From: Salinivibrio kushneri | GTDB taxonomy: Bacteria > Pseudomonadota > Gammaproteobacteria > Enterobacterales > Vibrionaceae | Direction: 5' to 3' | NCBI RefSeq assembly: GCF_005280275.1 | Contig: NZ_CP040021.1 | Coordinates: 1,017,001-1,081,000, forward strand | Length of the DNA stretch: 64,000 bases | In this document: positions 31,209-41,907 of the stretch, piece by piece | How positions within the stretch are numbered: the first letter of the stretch is position 1 | Layout: every line of letters begins with the position of its first letter | The notes under the pieces: model-generated | Database searches by the model: none | Told to the model about the DNA's origin: nothing | The model's input: only the letters and a program-made list of their open reading frames with translations | Translations under genes and position numbers: made by a program

Positions 31209-31551
31209 CATGCCTCCTCTATGTACCAGGTTGACCAACGTTAGGTCGGTCAGACACGTCACACCTAAGTATGGTTGATATTTCTCTGCCTGCTAAAAAA
31301 GTGATCGTGTGCTCAAGTTAAAGGGATCATTCCTTTTTCGCGCTCAGACACCTTGTGGGCTTTTCTAGTAAAAAAATTATAGTTAGCTTCGCAAGTGGTG
31401 GCTTTTTGTCCGTGTAGACGCGCTCAGAGCGTCTGCTAACGAGATCCGTGATACATCTTAGCCATATTCGCGTGTCTCCACAGAGGGTTTGTGTTATTCT
31501 CCGTGGTCACGTATTTGAATACGCAAACATTATTTGAGGGATGTTGGCTCC
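31209..31551. other. Divergent region upstream of gyrA
   Basis: This stretch must carry the gyrA promoter. A TATTCT element at 31495-31500, preceded by GTGTTAT, is the nearest -10 candidate, without a good -35. An inverted repeat AGACGC...GCGTCT lies at 31416-31434, and AAAGG...CCTTT at about 31320-31336. Neither is followed by a T-tract in the gyrA direction, so they may be regulatory or structural. Confidence 0.4.
31268..31296 (-). promoter_or_regulatory. Candidate promoter of the small-peptide gene
   Basis: On the minus strand TTAGCA (31296-31291), a 17-base spacer and CATACT (31273-31268) fit sigma-70 elements at 4 of 6 positions each. This places the start of transcription near 31261, about 53 bases before the ORF. 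The leader includes the dyad GACC-TAACGTT-GGTC. Confidence 0.35.
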
Positions 31552-34227
31552 ATGAGCGATCTTGCTAAAGAGATCACGCCAGTCAATATCGAAGAGGAGC
31601 TGAAAAGCTCGTATCTCGACTATGCAATGTCCGTCATTGTTGGCCGAGCTCTTCCTGACGTGCGTGATGGCCTAAAGCCAGTACACCGCCGCGTATTATT
31701 CGCGATGAACGTACTTGGCAACGACTGGAACAAGCCATATAAGAAATCGGCCCGTGTGGTCGGCGATGTAATCGGTAAATATCACCCCCATGGTGATAGT
31801 GCGGTATACGACACTATTGTGCGCATGGCACAGTCGTTCTCACTGCGCTACATGTTGGTAGATGGCCAAGGTAACTTCGGCTCTATCGACGGTGATTCAG
31901 CCGCGGCAATGCGTTATACCGAAGTGCGTATGGCGAAAATTGCCCATGAGCTGCTTGCCGATCTCGACAAAGAAACCGTGGATTATGTGCCGAACTATGA
32001 TGGTACTGAGCAAATCCCGGACGTATTGCCAACGCGTGTCCCCAACCTGCTGGTTAACGGCGGCTCCGGGATTGCGGTCGGGATGGCAACCAACATCCCA
32101 CCTCACAACTTAACCGAAGTCGTTAACGGGTGTCTGGCGTATATCGATAATGAAGATATCACTATTGATGAGCTGATGGAGCACATTCCAGGCCCAGACT
32201 TCCCGACAGCGGCAATGATTAATGGTCGCAAAGGGATTGAAGACGCGTATAAAACCGGGCGTGGCAAAATCTACTTGCGTGCCAAGGCGGATATCGAAAC
32301 TGACAAAAATGGTAAAGAGACCATTGTTGTCAATGAAATCCCCTATCAAGTCAACAAAGCGCGTTTGATTGAAAAGATTGCCGAGCTGGTTAAAGACAAA
32401 AAAATTGACGGCATTTCCGCGCTGCGTGATGAGTCCGATAAAGAGGGCATGCGGATTGTTATTGAGTGTCGGCGCGATGCGGTGGCTGAGGTCGTACTGA
32501 ACAACCTCTACGCGCAAACCCAATTACAGACGTCATTCGGCATGAATATGGTGGCGCTGGATAATAACCAGCCGAAGCTCTTTAACCTTAAAGGGATGCT
32601 TGAGTGCTTTGTTAACCACCGCCGTGAAGTGGTCACACGTCGTACCGTGTATGAGTTGCGTAAAGCGCGCGACCGTGCCCACATCCTCGAAGGCTTAGCG
32701 GTTGCGCTGGCTAATATCGATGAAGTGATTGAGCTCATTCGTCAAGCGCCCACCCCTGCTGTGGCCAAGCAAGAGCTACAAGATCAAGGTTGGGGACTTG
32801 GGGGCGTATCCGCCATGCTGGAAGCCGTGGGCGGTGAAAACGCCCGTCCAGAATGGCTGGCGCCAGAATTTGGTGCCCGTGATGATGGCTCGTACTATCT
32901 GACCGAGCAGCAAGCACAAGCGATCCTTGATTTACGTCTGCACAAGCTGACTGGGCTTGAGCACGAAAAGATTTTAGACGAATACAAAGGTTTGCTGGAA
33001 CAAATTGCGGAGCTGCTGCATATCTTGGCCAGTACCGAGCGCTTGATGGAAGTGATCCGTGAAGAGCTTGAAGCGGTGCGTGATGGTTTTGGCGACAAAC
33101 GTCTGACCGAAATCACCGCAGCGAGTGCCGACATTGATATTGAAGATCTTATCAATGAAGAAGACGTGGTGGTGACCTGGTCACACGACGGTTATGTTAA
33201 GTATCAGTCTCTGAGCGATTATGACGCGCAGCGCCGTGGTGGTAAGGGGAAATCAGCGACGCGAATGAAAGATGAAGACTTCATTGAGCGACTGCTGGTT
33301 GCTAACACCCATGACACGATTCTGTGCTTCTCAACGCGCGGCCGCATGTACTGGCTGAAAGTGTATCAGCTGCCCCATGCATCGCGTAACGCGCGTGGTA
33401 AACCGATTGTGAATTTACTGCCGCTGGAAGACGATGAGCGTATTACCACGATTTTGCCAGTGCGTGAGTATGAAGAAGACAAATACGTTTTTATGGCCAC
33501 AGCGCATGGCACGGTGAAGAAAACGCCACTGACTGACTTTAGCCGTCCACGTAGTGCCGGGATCATTGCCGTGAACTTGCGTGAGGGCGATAGCCTGATT
33601 GGTGCTCAGCTCACTGACGATAGCAGTGAAGTCATGCTGTTCTCGCAATTCGGTAAAGTGGTGCGTTTCCTGGCATCCAATGACACCGTTCGGGCGATGG
33701 GTCGTACTGCCGCGGGGGTACGAGGCATTCAATTGGCTGAAAACGATCAGGTCGTCTCTTTGATTGTGCCGCAAGAGAATGCGGAAATCTTGACCGTGAC
33801 CGAGAATGGCTTTGGTAAGCGTACGGCGTTGGCAGAATACCCCACCAAGAGTCGTGCGACCAAAGGGGTGGTTTCGATCAAAGTGTCTGAGCGTAACGGC
33901 GATGTTGTCAGTGCTATCCAAGTCTGTGAAGGCGATGAGCTGATGATGATCACTAATGCGGGGACCCTAGTCCGTACTCGCGCAGAAGAGGTGAGCCAAG
34001 TAGGGCGTAACACCCAAGGTGTACGCTTGATTCGCGTCAGTGATGACGAGAAAGTGGTGGGCCTGCAGCGCATCGAGGAACCAGATGAAGAGGAGATGGA
34101 AGCGCTGGCTAATGAAGCCGGGACAACCACTCAGTCTGACGGTGGCAAAGCATCAGCGCCTATCAATGATGGCGAACGCGATGATAATGATCAGTCGCCT
34201 GCGTCTGATGATGATCAAGACGCGTAA
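31552..34227 (+). CDS. gyrA: DNA gyrase subunit A
   Basis: About 891 residues. GyrA is the DNA-cleaving subunit that introduces negative supercoils with GyrB. The start at 31552 ([17 protein letters not shown]) matches the family numbering. Catalytic Tyr122 is in AAMRYTE. The quinolone-resistance region [11 protein letters not shown] has Ser83 and Asp87, the residues found in sensitive strains. The tower and coiled coil follow. The C-terminal beta-pinwheel includes the GyrA-box QRRGGKG near residue 563. The tail is very acidic ([15 protein letters not shown]), as in related gyrases. A strong terminator follows. Confidence 0.98.
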   Translation: MSDLAKEITPVNIEEELKSSYLDYAMSVIVGRALPDVRDGLKPVHRRVLFAMNVLGNDWNKPYKKSARVVGDVIGKYHPHGDSAVYDTIVRMAQSFSLRYMLVDGQGNFGSIDGDSAAAMRYTEVRMAKIAHELLADLDKETVDYVPNYDGTEQIPDVLPTRVPNLLVNGGSGIAVGMATNIPPHNLTEVVNGCLAYIDNEDITIDELMEHIPGPDFPTAAMINGRKGIEDAYKTGRGKIYLRAKADIETDKNGKETIVVNEIPYQVNKARLIEKIAELVKDKKIDGISALRDESDKEGMRIVIECRRDAVAEVVLNNLYAQTQLQTSFGMNMVALDNNQPKLFNLKGMLECFVNHRREVVTRRTVYELRKARDRAHILEGLAVALANIDEVIELIRQAPTPAVAKQELQDQGWGLGGVSAMLEAVGGENARPEWLAPEFGARDDGSYYLTEQQAQAILDLRLHKLTGLEHEKILDEYKGLLEQIAELLHILASTERLMEVIREELEAVRDGFGDKRLTEITAASADIDIEDLINEEDVVVTWSHDGYVKYQSLSDYDAQRRGGKGKSATRMKDEDFIERLLVANTHDTILCFSTRGRMYWLKVYQLPHASRNARGKPIVNLLPLEDDERITTILPVREYEEDKYVFMATAHGTVKKTPLTDFSRPRSAGIIAVNLREGDSLIGAQLTDDSSEVMLFSQFGKVVRFLASNDTVRAMGRTAAGVRGIQLAENDQVVSLIVPQENAEILTVTENGFGKRTALAEYPTKSRATKGVVSIKVSERNGDVVSAIQVCEGDELMMITNAGTLVRTRAEEVSQVGRNTQGVRLIRVSDDEKVVGLQRIEEPDEEEMEALANEAGTTTQSDGGKASAPINDGERDDNDQSPASDDDQDA

Positions 34228-34249
34228 GTCGTCGCTGAGATAACGTCTT

Positions 34250-34277
34250 AAGGGTGCAGTGAACTGCACCCTTTTTT
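34250..34277 (+). terminator. Intrinsic terminator of gyrA
   Basis: AAGGGTGCAG, loop TGAA, CTGCACCCTT, followed by six T residues. It starts 22 bases after the gyrA stop codon. Confidence 0.92.
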
Positions 34278-34390
34278 ATTGCCTATTAACAGGAGTGATG
34301 GCGGAAATTGTGTTCGGATCGGCGTTGGCGCTTTCAAATTGTTCGCGAAACGTGTTAAATCAATCACACGCCTTTTAAAACAGAGAAACC

Positions 34391-34413
34391 CTTGCGGCGT
34401 TCGGCGCCGCAAG
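34391..34413 (+). other. Leader hairpin before serC
   Basis: CTTGCGGCG, loop TTCGG, CGCCGCAAG forms a perfect 9-bp stem 30 bases before the serC start. No T-tract follows. It may stabilise or regulate the leader. Confidence 0.5.
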
Positions 34414-34442
34414 TGACAAATAAGCAGGAGCCCCTCCCCAAC

Positions 34443-35525
34443 ATGGATAAGGTATATAATTTTTCCGCAGGCCCCGCGATGTTGCCACGCGAGGTGATGC
34501 TAAAAGCGCAAAAAGAATTGATGAACTGGCAAGACTTTGGTACCTCGGTGATGGAAGTGTCGCATCGCAGCCAAGCATTCTTAGCCCTTGCCCGTCAGTC
34601 AGAGCAAGATTTGCGTGAACTCCTAGTGATTCCTGACAACTACCATATTCTTTTTTGTCAGGGAGGCGCGCGTGCGCAATTCGCCGCGGTGCCCATGAAT
34701 CTGATGGGGAGCCACACCATCGCCGATTATGTCGATGGCGGCTACTGGGCCGAAAGTGCGGTCAAAGAAGCCAAACGCTATTGCACGCCCAATGTTATCA
34801 ATGTTCGCCGCGAGCGAGAGGGCAAGCGCGCTATCTCGCCGGCCAAAGACTGGCTACTGAGTGATGATGCGGCGTATGTCCATTTCTGCCCTAACGAAAC
34901 CATTGATGGTATCGAAATCAATGATTTGCCTGAAACCCATAAACCCATTGTCGCGGACATGTCGTCAACCATCCTGTCACGTCCGATTGATGTGTCGAAA
35001 TATGGGGTGATTTACGCTGGCGCGCAAAAGAACATTGGTCCTGCCGGGCTGACCTTGGTGATTGTGCGTGATGATTTACTCGGTTTAGCCAAAGACGTCT
35101 TGCCTAGTGTGCTTAATTATCAAGTGTTAGCCGAGAAAGACTCGATGTTTAACACGCCACCGACCTTTGCTTGGTATCTGGCCGCCGAAGTCTTTAAATG
35201 GCTAAAAAAACAAGGCGGGATCGAAGCGATTTATGCGCGCAATCAACAAAAAGCAGCCCTGCTTTACCAAGCGATTGATCAATCGAGCTTATATCGTAAT
35301 GACATTCACCAAGACAATCGTTCCTTGATGAATGTGCCGTTTCAGTTGGCGAACAGCGACCTGGATGAGACTTTCCTTGCTGAAGCAACGGAACAGGGCT
35401 TACAGGCGCTGAAAGGCCACAGAGATGTGGGCGGCATGCGTGCATCTATCTACAACGCCATGCCCCTTGAGGGCGTTCAAGCCTTGGTCGACTTTATGGC
35501 CAAGTTCGAGAAAAAATACGGCTAG
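34443..35525 (+). CDS. serC: Phosphoserine aminotransferase
   Basis: About 360 residues. SerC makes 3-phosphoserine for serine synthesis and also acts in pyridoxal phosphate synthesis. The start at 34443 ([15 protein letters not shown]) matches the family; a longer open frame upstream lacks homology. The PLP-lysine lies in [10 protein letters not shown] near residue 200. The C-terminal [14 protein letters not shown] is conserved. The AGGAG upstream sits 12 bases from the ATG, rather far. serC and aroA are neighbours as in enterobacteria, but a terminator-like hairpin separates them here. Confidence 0.97.
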   Translation: MDKVYNFSAGPAMLPREVMLKAQKELMNWQDFGTSVMEVSHRSQAFLALARQSEQDLRELLVIPDNYHILFCQGGARAQFAAVPMNLMGSHTIADYVDGGYWAESAVKEAKRYCTPNVINVRREREGKRAISPAKDWLLSDDAAYVHFCPNETIDGIEINDLPETHKPIVADMSSTILSRPIDVSKYGVIYAGAQKNIGPAGLTLVIVRDDLLGLAKDVLPSVLNYQVLAEKDSMFNTPPTFAWYLAAEVFKWLKKQGGIEAIYARNQQKAALLYQAIDQSSLYRNDIHQDNRSLMNVPFQLANSDLDETFLAEATEQGLQALKGHRDVGGMRASIYNAMPLEGVQALVDFMAKFEKKYG

Positions 35526-35649
35526 TAAAGGGGCGTGACAGTCAAGCTAGACTGCCGCGTTAAGATGCCACAGGGTGACCTTCCCAAATCATTGGCGCTT
35601 GTGGCCATCTCTTGGCGTTATCTGCCAATGGCTCGAGCACAAAACCAAG

Positions 35650-35677
35650 CCGCTTCTCTACGGGGAAGCGGTTTTTT
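35650..35677 (+). terminator. Terminator or attenuator between serC and aroA
   Basis: CCGCTTC (35650-35656) and GAAGCGG (35665-35671) form a 7-bp stem followed by six T residues. It can end serC transcripts or reduce read-through into aroA. Confidence 0.8.
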
Positions 35678-35770
35678 ATTTGGGAGGCGAGGATGACAAA
35701 AATAATAATTGTGAGGTAACCGGTATTTTGGTTACTCTGGGGGCACTAAGCATCACGGATATAAACCAGA

Positions 35771-37057
35771 ATGGAGCAACTGACACTTTCCCCGATTTCT
35801 CATGTTAACGGCCAAATTAATCTTCCCGGCTCTAAAAGTGTGTCTAACCGCGCGCTATTGCTTGCCGCGTTAGCCTCAGGCACCACCCGATTAACCAATT
35901 TACTGGATAGTGACGACGTGCGGCATATGCTCAATGCATTTACTGCGTTGGGGGTTGACTATCAATTGTCCAGCGATCGCACCGAATGTGTGGTGCAAGG
36001 ACTGGGACAACCGTTTAATACCGCTGAGGCGACCACGCTGTTTCTCGGCAATGCGGGAACGGCGATGCGACCATTAACGGCTGCATTGTGCCTAGGTGAG
36101 GGGGATGTCACCCTGACAGGTGAACCGAGAATGAAAGAGCGCCCGATTGGCCATCTTGTTGACGCCCTGAATGCGATTGGTGCTGATATCCACTATCTTG
36201 AGACTGAAGGCTATCCGCCACTACGTATCCATGGCACTGGCTTGGCGGGTGGCGACGTTAGCATTGATGGTAGCATCTCCAGTCAGTTTCTCACCGCATT
36301 ACTGATGGCCGCGCCATTTGCGGAGCAAGAGACCCGGATCACCATTAAAGGGGATCTGGTCTCTAAACCTTATATCGATATTACCCTAGCCATCATGGCG
36401 CAATTTGGTGTTGAGGTACAAAATGATCAATACCAAGCGTTTGTGATCCCTGCCGGGCAGTGTTATCAATCGCCAGGCCATTTTATGGTAGAGGGCGATG
36501 CATCATCAGCCTCGTATTTTCTTGCCGCAGCCGCAATCAAAGGCGGAGAAGTGAAAGTCACGGGTATTGGGCGTCATAGCGTACAAGGCGACATTCAGTT
36601 TGCCGACGCACTCGCGGCGATGGGGGCTGAGATCGAGTGGGGAGAGGATTATGTGCTTGCCCGTCGACAAACACTTAAAGGCGTCGACATGGACTTTAAT
36701 CATATTCCTGATGCCGCGATGACTATTGGTGTGGCCGCTTTATTTGCCGAGGGACCGACGTGGATCCGCAACGTGTACAATTGGCGGGTCAAAGAAACCG
36801 ATCGTCTGTACGCAATGGCTACCGAGCTTAAAAAGGTAGGTGCTGTGGTTGAAGAGGGCGAAGACTATCTGTACGTCGAGCCACCAACGCAGTTGCAACA
36901 TGCGGCCATCGACACCTATGACGATCACCGAATGGCAATGTGCTTCTCGCTAGTAGCGTTAAGTGACACGCCCGTCACTATCAACGACCCAGGCTGCACC
37001 TCAAAAACCTTCCCGGATTATTTCGAGAAGCTCGCGGCAATCAGCATTGCGGAATAA
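35771..37057 (+). CDS. aroA: EPSP synthase (3-phosphoshikimate 1-carboxyvinyltransferase)
   Basis: 428 residues. AroA joins phosphoenolpyruvate to shikimate-3-phosphate in the chorismate pathway. Landmarks are [18 protein letters not shown] (residues 19-36), [13 protein letters not shown] near 93-105, [10 protein letters not shown] near 122, and the C-terminal [11 protein letters not shown] and [12 protein letters not shown]. The Gly in GNAGTAMRP, which determines glyphosate sensitivity of class I enzymes, is intact. The ribosome binding site before the ATG is weak. Confidence 0.98.
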   Translation: MEQLTLSPISHVNGQINLPGSKSVSNRALLLAALASGTTRLTNLLDSDDVRHMLNAFTALGVDYQLSSDRTECVVQGLGQPFNTAEATTLFLGNAGTAMRPLTAALCLGEGDVTLTGEPRMKERPIGHLVDALNAIGADIHYLETEGYPPLRIHGTGLAGGDVSIDGSISSQFLTALLMAAPFAEQETRITIKGDLVSKPYIDITLAIMAQFGVEVQNDQYQAFVIPAGQCYQSPGHFMVEGDASSASYFLAAAAIKGGEVKVTGIGRHSVQGDIQFADALAAMGAEIEWGEDYVLARRQTLKGVDMDFNHIPDAAMTIGVAALFAEGPTWIRNVYNWRVKETDRLYAMATELKKVGAVVEEGEDYLYVEPPTQLQHAAIDTYDDHRMAMCFSLVALSDTPVTINDPGCTSKTFPDYFEKLAAISIAE

Positions 37058-37069
37058 TCATACTGCAAC

Positions 37070-37107
37070 TCATTGCTGCTGATATCGACGCAGCAGCAAT
37101 GATTTCC
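37070..37107 (+). terminator. Strong hairpin between aroA and cmk
   Basis: TCATTGCTGCTG and CAGCAGCAATGA form a perfect 12-bp stem with a 9-base loop, followed by TTTCC. It is probably a terminator or attenuator; the T-tract is short. Confidence 0.65.
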
Positions 37108-37121
37108 TGCCGGATTTCTTC

Positions 37122-37127
37122 TATACT
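37122..37127 (+). promoter_or_regulatory. Candidate -10 element before cmk
   Basis: TATACT lies 131 bases upstream of cmk, just after the aroA hairpin. The -35 region (ATGATT, 17 bases upstream) is poor. It could drive cmk-rpsA separately from aroA. Confidence 0.3.
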
Positions 37128-37257
37128 ATGCGCCGATTTATCGATGGGCTTGTTGGGCAAACGGTGTGTTTGTCGCATGACGATATGCTAGGCGTCAAAC
37201 CCGTTTTAAGCCGCAAGCGACGCGAATCGAGTAAAGTTGACGAACGTGGAGAGATTT

Positions 37258-37941
37258 ATGCCGACACAGGCGCCTGTGATTACAGTAGATGGCCCAAGTG
37301 GTGCAGGAAAAGGAACCTTATGTATGCGGTTGGCGGAGACACTAGGCTGGCATTTGCTAGACTCTGGCGCCATCTACCGTGTTTTGGCATTAGCGGCGAT
37401 TCATCATGACGTAGATACCGCATCAGAAGACGCGCTGGTACCGTTGGCGGCGAACCTAGACGTCCAATTTATCGCTGAGGGTGAACTGGTGAAGGTGATC
37501 CTCGAAGGGGAAGATGTGTCTGGTGCCTTACGCACTGAACAAGTGGGCAACCAAGCATCAAAAGTCGCGGCCCTCCCGCGTGTTCGCGAGGCATTGTTGC
37601 GCCGTCAGCGTGCGTTTGTCGGCGAGCCAGGTTTGATTGCTGATGGCCGTGATATGGGCACCGTGGTCTTTCCGCAAGCCGAGGCGAAAATCTTCCTGGA
37701 TGCTAGCGCAGAAGAACGCGCGCGCCGGCGCCAGCATCAGTTGCAAGGCAAGGGGGTTAATGTTACCTTTGACCGCCTTTTAAGCGAAATTCAAGAGCGT
37801 GATGATCGTGACCGCAATCGAGCGGTGGCGCCATTGCGTCCCGCGTCAGATGCATTAGTGCTAGACTCAACGTCGCTATCAATCGACGAAGTGATTGCAC
37901 AAGCACTGGCGTTTATTGAAAGCAAATTATCGGCTGCATAA
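37258..37941 (+). CDS. cmk: Cytidylate kinase
   Basis: 227 residues, as in E. coli. Cmk phosphorylates CMP and dCMP. The P-loop GPSGAGKGT is at residues 12-20. Other family blocks are [15 protein letters not shown] and [14 protein letters not shown], and the LID region has ARRRQHQL. The ATG at 37258 follows GGAG by 6 bases and is preferred to the open frame from 37237. It precedes rpsA as in most proteobacteria. Confidence 0.97.
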   Translation: MPTQAPVITVDGPSGAGKGTLCMRLAETLGWHLLDSGAIYRVLALAAIHHDVDTASEDALVPLAANLDVQFIAEGELVKVILEGEDVSGALRTEQVGNQASKVAALPRVREALLRRQRAFVGEPGLIADGRDMGTVVFPQAEAKIFLDASAEERARRRQHQLQGKGVNVTFDRLLSEIQERDDRDRNRAVAPLRPASDALVLDSTSLSIDEVIAQALAFIESKLSAA

Positions 37942-38043
37942 GCAGTCTATAACCGTTAGCTGCAAGGATGATAGCTAACATATTTAACAACCCCATGCGG
38001 TAGGATACCCGTGGACGTTTATCAAATTGAAGATTTAAATATA

Positions 38044-39714
38044 ATGACTGAATCTTTTGCTCAACTCTTTGAAGAGTCTCTAAAAGAAATCGAAACTCGC
38101 CCAGGTTCTATTGTTAAGGGTACTGTTGTTGCTATCGAGAACGGTTTCGTTCTGGTTGACGCAGGCCTGAAATCTGAATCGTCTATTCCAGCTGACCAAT
38201 TCAAGAACGCTGCTGGCGAACTTGAAATTGAAATCGGCGGTGAAGTCGATGTAGCCCTGGACGCAGTGGAAGATGGTTTCGGTGAAACTCAGCTTTCTCG
38301 TGAGAAAGCGAAGCGTCACGAAGCTTGGATCCAGCTAGAGAAAGCGTACGAAGAAGCTGAAACCGTTAACGGTGTTATTAACGGTAAAGTGAAAGGTGGT
38401 TTCACCGTAGAACTGAACGGCATCCGTGCGTTCCTACCGGGTTCACTGGTTGACGTTCGTCCAGTACGTGATACTTCTCACCTGGAAGGCAAAGAGCTCG
38501 AGTTCAAAGTAATCAAGCTTGACCAGAAGCGCAACAACGTTGTGGTTTCTCGTCGTGCGGTTATCGAGTCAGAAAACAGCGTTGAGCGTGACGAGCTGCT
38601 AGCTTCTCTGCAAGAAGGCATGGAAGTTAAAGGTATCGTTAAGAACCTGACTGACTACGGTGCGTTCGTTGATCTTGGCGGCGTTGACGGCCTGCTTCAC
38701 ATCACTGACATGGCGTGGAAGCGCGTTAAGCACCCATCAGAAATCGTTAATGTTGGTGACGAAATCAACGTTAAGGTTCTGAAGTTTGACCGTGAGCGTA
38801 CTCGCGTATCGCTTGGCCTGAAACAACTGGGTGAAGATCCATGGGTAGCTATTGCTAACCGTTACCCAGAAGGTCACAAGCTGACTGGCCGTGTAACCAA
38901 CCTAACTGACTACGGCTGCTTCGTTGAAATCGAAGAAGGCGTTGAAGGTCTGGTACACGTGTCTGAAATGGACTGGACCAACAAGAACATCCACCCATCT
39001 AAAGTGGTTAACGTGGGTGACGAAGTTGAAGTCATGGTTCTGGACATCGACGAAGAGCGTCGTCGTATCAGCCTTGGTCTGAAACAGTGTAAAGCCAACC
39101 CATGGCAGCAATTCGCTGAAACTCAGAACAAAGGCGATCGTGTAACTGGTAAGATCAAGTCAATCACTGACTTCGGTATCTTCATCGGTCTAGACGGCGG
39201 CATCGACGGTCTGGTTCACTTGTCTGACATTTCTTGGAACGTGGCTGGCGAAGAAGCCGTTCGCGAATACAAGAAAGGCGACGAGATCTCAGCAGTGGTT
39301 CTTCAGGTTGACGCCGAGCGTGAGCGTATCTCACTGGGCATCAAGCAGATGGAAGAAGACCCATTCAACAACTACCTGGCGGCGAACAAGAAAGGTGCTA
39401 TCGTTAACGGTACGGTAACGGCTGTTGACGCGAAAGGCGCAACTGTTGAGCTTGCAGAAGGTGTTGAAGGTTATCTGCGTGCTTCTGAAGCCGCGCGTGA
39501 CCGTGTTGAAGACGCGACACAAGTCCTTTCAGTTGGCGACAGCGTTGAAGCGAAGTTCACCGGCGTTGACCGTAAGAACCGCGTTCTGAACCTGTCTGTT
39601 CGTCTGAAAGACGAAGCTGACGAGCAAGAAGCGATGGCTAGCCTGAACAAATCTGATGAAGGCGCTATCGGTAATGCTATGGCTGACGCGTTTAAAGCAG
39701 CGAAGAGCGAATAA
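38044..39714 (+). CDS. rpsA: 30S ribosomal protein S1
   Basis: 556 residues, one fewer than E. coli S1. S1 binds mRNA and unwinds structured leaders for initiation. Six S1/OB repeats are visible, the first two degenerate and ribosome-binding, the next four RNA-binding with repeated [10 protein letters not shown]-like and VHVSEMDW-like motifs. Codon choice is strongly biased to GGT, CTG, GAA and AAC, unlike its neighbours, as expected for a very highly expressed gene. The ATG at 38044 has no Shine-Dalgarno sequence, which is also true of E. coli rpsA, where leader structure and autogenous control matter. Confidence 0.98.
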   Translation: MTESFAQLFEESLKEIETRPGSIVKGTVVAIENGFVLVDAGLKSESSIPADQFKNAAGELEIEIGGEVDVALDAVEDGFGETQLSREKAKRHEAWIQLEKAYEEAETVNGVINGKVKGGFTVELNGIRAFLPGSLVDVRPVRDTSHLEGKELEFKVIKLDQKRNNVVVSRRAVIESENSVERDELLASLQEGMEVKGIVKNLTDYGAFVDLGGVDGLLHITDMAWKRVKHPSEIVNVGDEINVKVLKFDRERTRVSLGLKQLGEDPWVAIANRYPEGHKLTGRVTNLTDYGCFVEIEEGVEGLVHVSEMDWTNKNIHPSKVVNVGDEVEVMVLDIDEERRRISLGLKQCKANPWQQFAETQNKGDRVTGKIKSITDFGIFIGLDGGIDGLVHLSDISWNVAGEEAVREYKKGDEISAVVLQVDAERERISLGIKQMEEDPFNNYLAANKKGAIVNGTVTAVDAKGATVELAEGVEGYLRASEAARDRVEDATQVLSVGDSVEAKFTGVDRKNRVLNLSVRLKDEADEQEAMASLNKSDEGAIGNAMADAFKAAKSE

Positions 39715-39724
39715 TGTATAAGTT

Positions 39725-39745
39725 GAGGGGGAAATTTTCCCCCTC
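39725..39745 (+). terminator. Hairpin in the rpsA-ihfB gap
   Basis: GAGGGGG, AAATTTT, CCCCCTC: a 7-bp G/C stem extendable by A-T pairs. The following sequence (TGCATTTATACTG) is a poor T-tract, so it may be a partial terminator or a 3-prime stabilising stem. Confidence 0.5.
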
Positions 39746-39786
39746 TGCATTTATACTGTTGAGAAACATACTAAAGCGGGGTGTCT

Positions 39787-40071
39787 ATGACCAAATCTGA
39801 GTTAATTGAAAGGCTCTGTAGTCAGCAAGCCCATCTGTCTGCTAAGCAGGTAGAGGATGCTATCAAGGAAATCCTTGAGCATATGGCGACCACACTTGAA
39901 AGCGGTGATCGGATCGAAATCCGTGGTTTTGGTAGTTTCTCACTGCATTATCGCGCGCCTCGTGTGGGGCGTAATCCGAAAACAGGGGAAAAAGTGGAGC
40001 TTGACGGTAAATACGTCCCGCACTTCAAACCTGGTAAGGAGCTTCGTGATCGCGTTAACATCTATGGTTAA
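39787..40071 (+). CDS. ihfB: Integration host factor subunit beta
   Basis: 94 residues, as in E. coli. IhfB pairs with IhfA and bends DNA sharply at specific sites. The HU/IHF signature is [24 protein letters not shown], with the tip Pro in RAPRVGRNP that intercalates in [14 protein letters not shown] fixes the start at 39787; a GTG two codons upstream is not needed. IHF would also serve sigma-54 promoters such as that of pspA in this window. Confidence 0.97.
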   Translation: MTKSELIERLCSQQAHLSAKQVEDAIKEILEHMATTLESGDRIEIRGFGSFSLHYRAPRVGRNPKTGEKVELDGKYVPHFKPGKELRDRVNIYG

Positions 40072-40085
40072 GCGATAGACGCTGG

Positions 40086-40119
40086 AAAAAACGGCATGCT
40101 GTAGGTATGCCGTTTTTTT
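40086..40119 (+). terminator. Intrinsic terminator of ihfB
   Basis: AAAACGGCAT and ATGCCGTTTT flank a short loop, followed by a seven-T run. Confidence 0.9.
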
Positions 40120-40359
40120 ATGCCTATCGATCATAGCTTGCGTGGCGAATTTCCTGCATAATCATACCTTCTGTGTAAGATCTTGTACCCACAGCTAAAA
40201 CCTTGCCACTTGCCATCATGCAAGTGGACAGCACGAGCCAAGGGTGTATTAGTAACGTTTTGTTGTATCAAGCAAACGTTCACAGTGACAAGTGCCTCGC
40301 ATCTTGTCGTTCTGCCATAATTGAAGAGGCACTAGGCCTTTCGCAATGAGGGAATACTT

Positions 40360-40647
40360 GTGAAAATACTCGGCATTCTGTTTCTGGTGTTATGTTTTCT
40401 GATCACTTTGGCGCTGGGAGCGCAAAACCAAGATGTGGTCAACTTTAACTACTTAATTGCCCAAGGGGAATTTCGTCTTTCTGTGATCTTGGGTATCGTC
40501 TTTGTCATGGGTTTTGGCATTGGCTGGTTAATCTGCGGTGCGTTATACCTAAAAGCGAGAGTGACCGCTCGAAGACTGCGTAAGCAGGTGGATAAGCAAC
40601 GCAAAGAACTTGATAAATTGCGCACGGACCCGCTTAAGGAACAATAA
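40360..40647 (+). CDS. lapA: Lipopolysaccharide assembly protein A
   Basis: 95 residues. LapA (YciS) is a small inner-membrane protein that works with LapB in controlling LpxC turnover and LPS supply. Two membrane helices are visible (residues 2-22 and 39-62), separated by AQNQDVVNFNYLIAQGEF. A basic coiled tail follows (RRLRKQVDKQRKELDKL). It ends 3 bases before lapB. In E. coli lapAB is heat-shock controlled; I did not find a convincing sigma-32 promoter. Confidence 0.93.
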   Translation: MKILGILFLVLCFLITLALGAQNQDVVNFNYLIAQGEFRLSVILGIVFVMGFGIGWLICGALYLKARVTARRLRKQVDKQRKELDKLRTDPLKEQ

Positions 40648-40650
40648 TTC

Positions 40651-41820
40651 ATGCTAGAGCTGTTGTTTCTGTTGCTCCCCATTGCGGCCGGTTACGGCTG
40701 GTATATGGGTAACAGGAATGCTCGTCATCGACGGCAAGAACAGTCACATCACTTGTCTCGTCAGTATGTGGCGGGGCTCAATCTGCTGCTGTCTGAACAA
40801 TCAGATAAAGCAGTCGATCTGTTTATCGAGCTACTCCAGGTCGACAATGAGACCATTGATACCCACCTTGCCCTCGGCAATCTGTTTCGCTCTCGGGGCG
40901 AAGTCGATCGCGCGATTCGCATCCACCAGAACCTGATTGCTCGCCCTAATCTGACGCTTGATCAACGCAACCTCGCCATGCAACAGCTGGCCAAAGATTA
41001 CATGGTCGCCGGGTTTTTTGATCGCGCAGAAAAGATATTTTCCGAGCTGGTGGATGAGCCAGATTATCAAGAGTTTGCCCTTCAGCAGTTGTTGGCTATC
41101 TTTCAGCAAACCCGAGAGTGGGAAAACGCGATTGATACCGCGAGCAAACTGGTCAAGATGGGCAAGCACAAGTTACGTAAAGACATTGCCCATTTTCATT
41201 GTGAGCTGGCGATGCAACAACTCGCTGAGGGCGATGAACACAAGGCACGGCAATGCTTTCGCCGCGCCCTGTCGTATGATAAGAGCTGTGTGCGTGCCAG
41301 TTTGAAGCTGGCCAAGCTTGATATCCAGCATGAAGACTACAAAGGGGCGATCAAGCAGCTGGAGAACATCCTTGAGCAGGATGCGGACTTTGTCAGTGAA
41401 GCGCTACCTTTGCTGGCGGAGAGCTACCGTGCATTAGGGCGTGAAATGCATCTGGTCCGATTTTTAAAAGAGTGTATTGAAAAGAACGCTGGGGTCAGCG
41501 CAGAGCTGATGCTGTCAGAAGTGATTGGCAACAATGAAAATATCGCGATGGCGCAAAGTTTTCTCACTCGCCAGCTTACTCGCAATCCGACCATGCGCGG
41601 TTTCCATAAGTTGATGGAATACCATGTCGACCAAGCCGAAGAGGGCCGCGCGAAAACCAGTTTGAACACGCTGAAAGACTTGGTCGCCGAACAGATGAAG
41701 GTGAAACCGCATTATCGTTGTCGAAAATGCGGCTTCTCCACTCACGCGCTTTACTGGCAATGCCCGTCCTGCAAAAGCTGGGGGGCAATCAAGCCAATCC
41801 GGGGGCTTGATGGTGAATAA
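40651..41820 (+). CDS. lapB: Lipopolysaccharide assembly protein B
   Basis: 389 residues. LapB (YciM) links the protease FtsH to LpxC and so limits LPS synthesis. The N-terminal membrane anchor is LLFLLLPIAAGYGWYMG (residues 3-19). TPR repeats span about 35-330 (such as DTHLALGNLFRSRGEVDRAI). The C-terminal rubredoxin-like metal site has two CxxC pairs: CRKC and CPSC (around 350-372). It is encoded directly after lapA. Confidence 0.95.
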   Translation: MLELLFLLLPIAAGYGWYMGNRNARHRRQEQSHHLSRQYVAGLNLLLSEQSDKAVDLFIELLQVDNETIDTHLALGNLFRSRGEVDRAIRIHQNLIARPNLTLDQRNLAMQQLAKDYMVAGFFDRAEKIFSELVDEPDYQEFALQQLLAIFQQTREWENAIDTASKLVKMGKHKLRKDIAHFHCELAMQQLAEGDEHKARQCFRRALSYDKSCVRASLKLAKLDIQHEDYKGAIKQLENILEQDADFVSEALPLLAESYRALGREMHLVRFLKECIEKNAGVSAELMLSEVIGNNENIAMAQSFLTRQLTRNPTMRGFHKLMEYHVDQAEEGRAKTSLNTLKDLVAEQMKVKPHYRCRKCGFSTHALYWQCPSCKSWGAIKPIRGLDGE

Positions 41821-41821
41821 G

Positions 41822-41849
41822 GGCGATGCATTGGCATCGCCGTTTTTTT
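41822..41849 (+). terminator. Intrinsic terminator of lapAB
   Basis: GGCGATGC, loop ATTG, GCATCGCC, G, then seven T residues. Confidence 0.92.
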
Positions 41850-41907
41850 ATCTATCGCGCGGGAATCACCGCTTAGCTGAACACTATATAAGGAACAAGG
41901 AGACAAC

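Noticed and set aside
31006-31278. 90-codon plus-strand ORF between ubiG and gyrA
   Set aside because: No ribosome binding site, crosses the hairpin array, and is antisense to the better supported small-peptide unit.
40072-40359. Sigma-32 promoter before lapAB
   Set aside because: Expected from E. coli, but I could not find a CTTGAA/CCCCAT-like pair with correct spacing.
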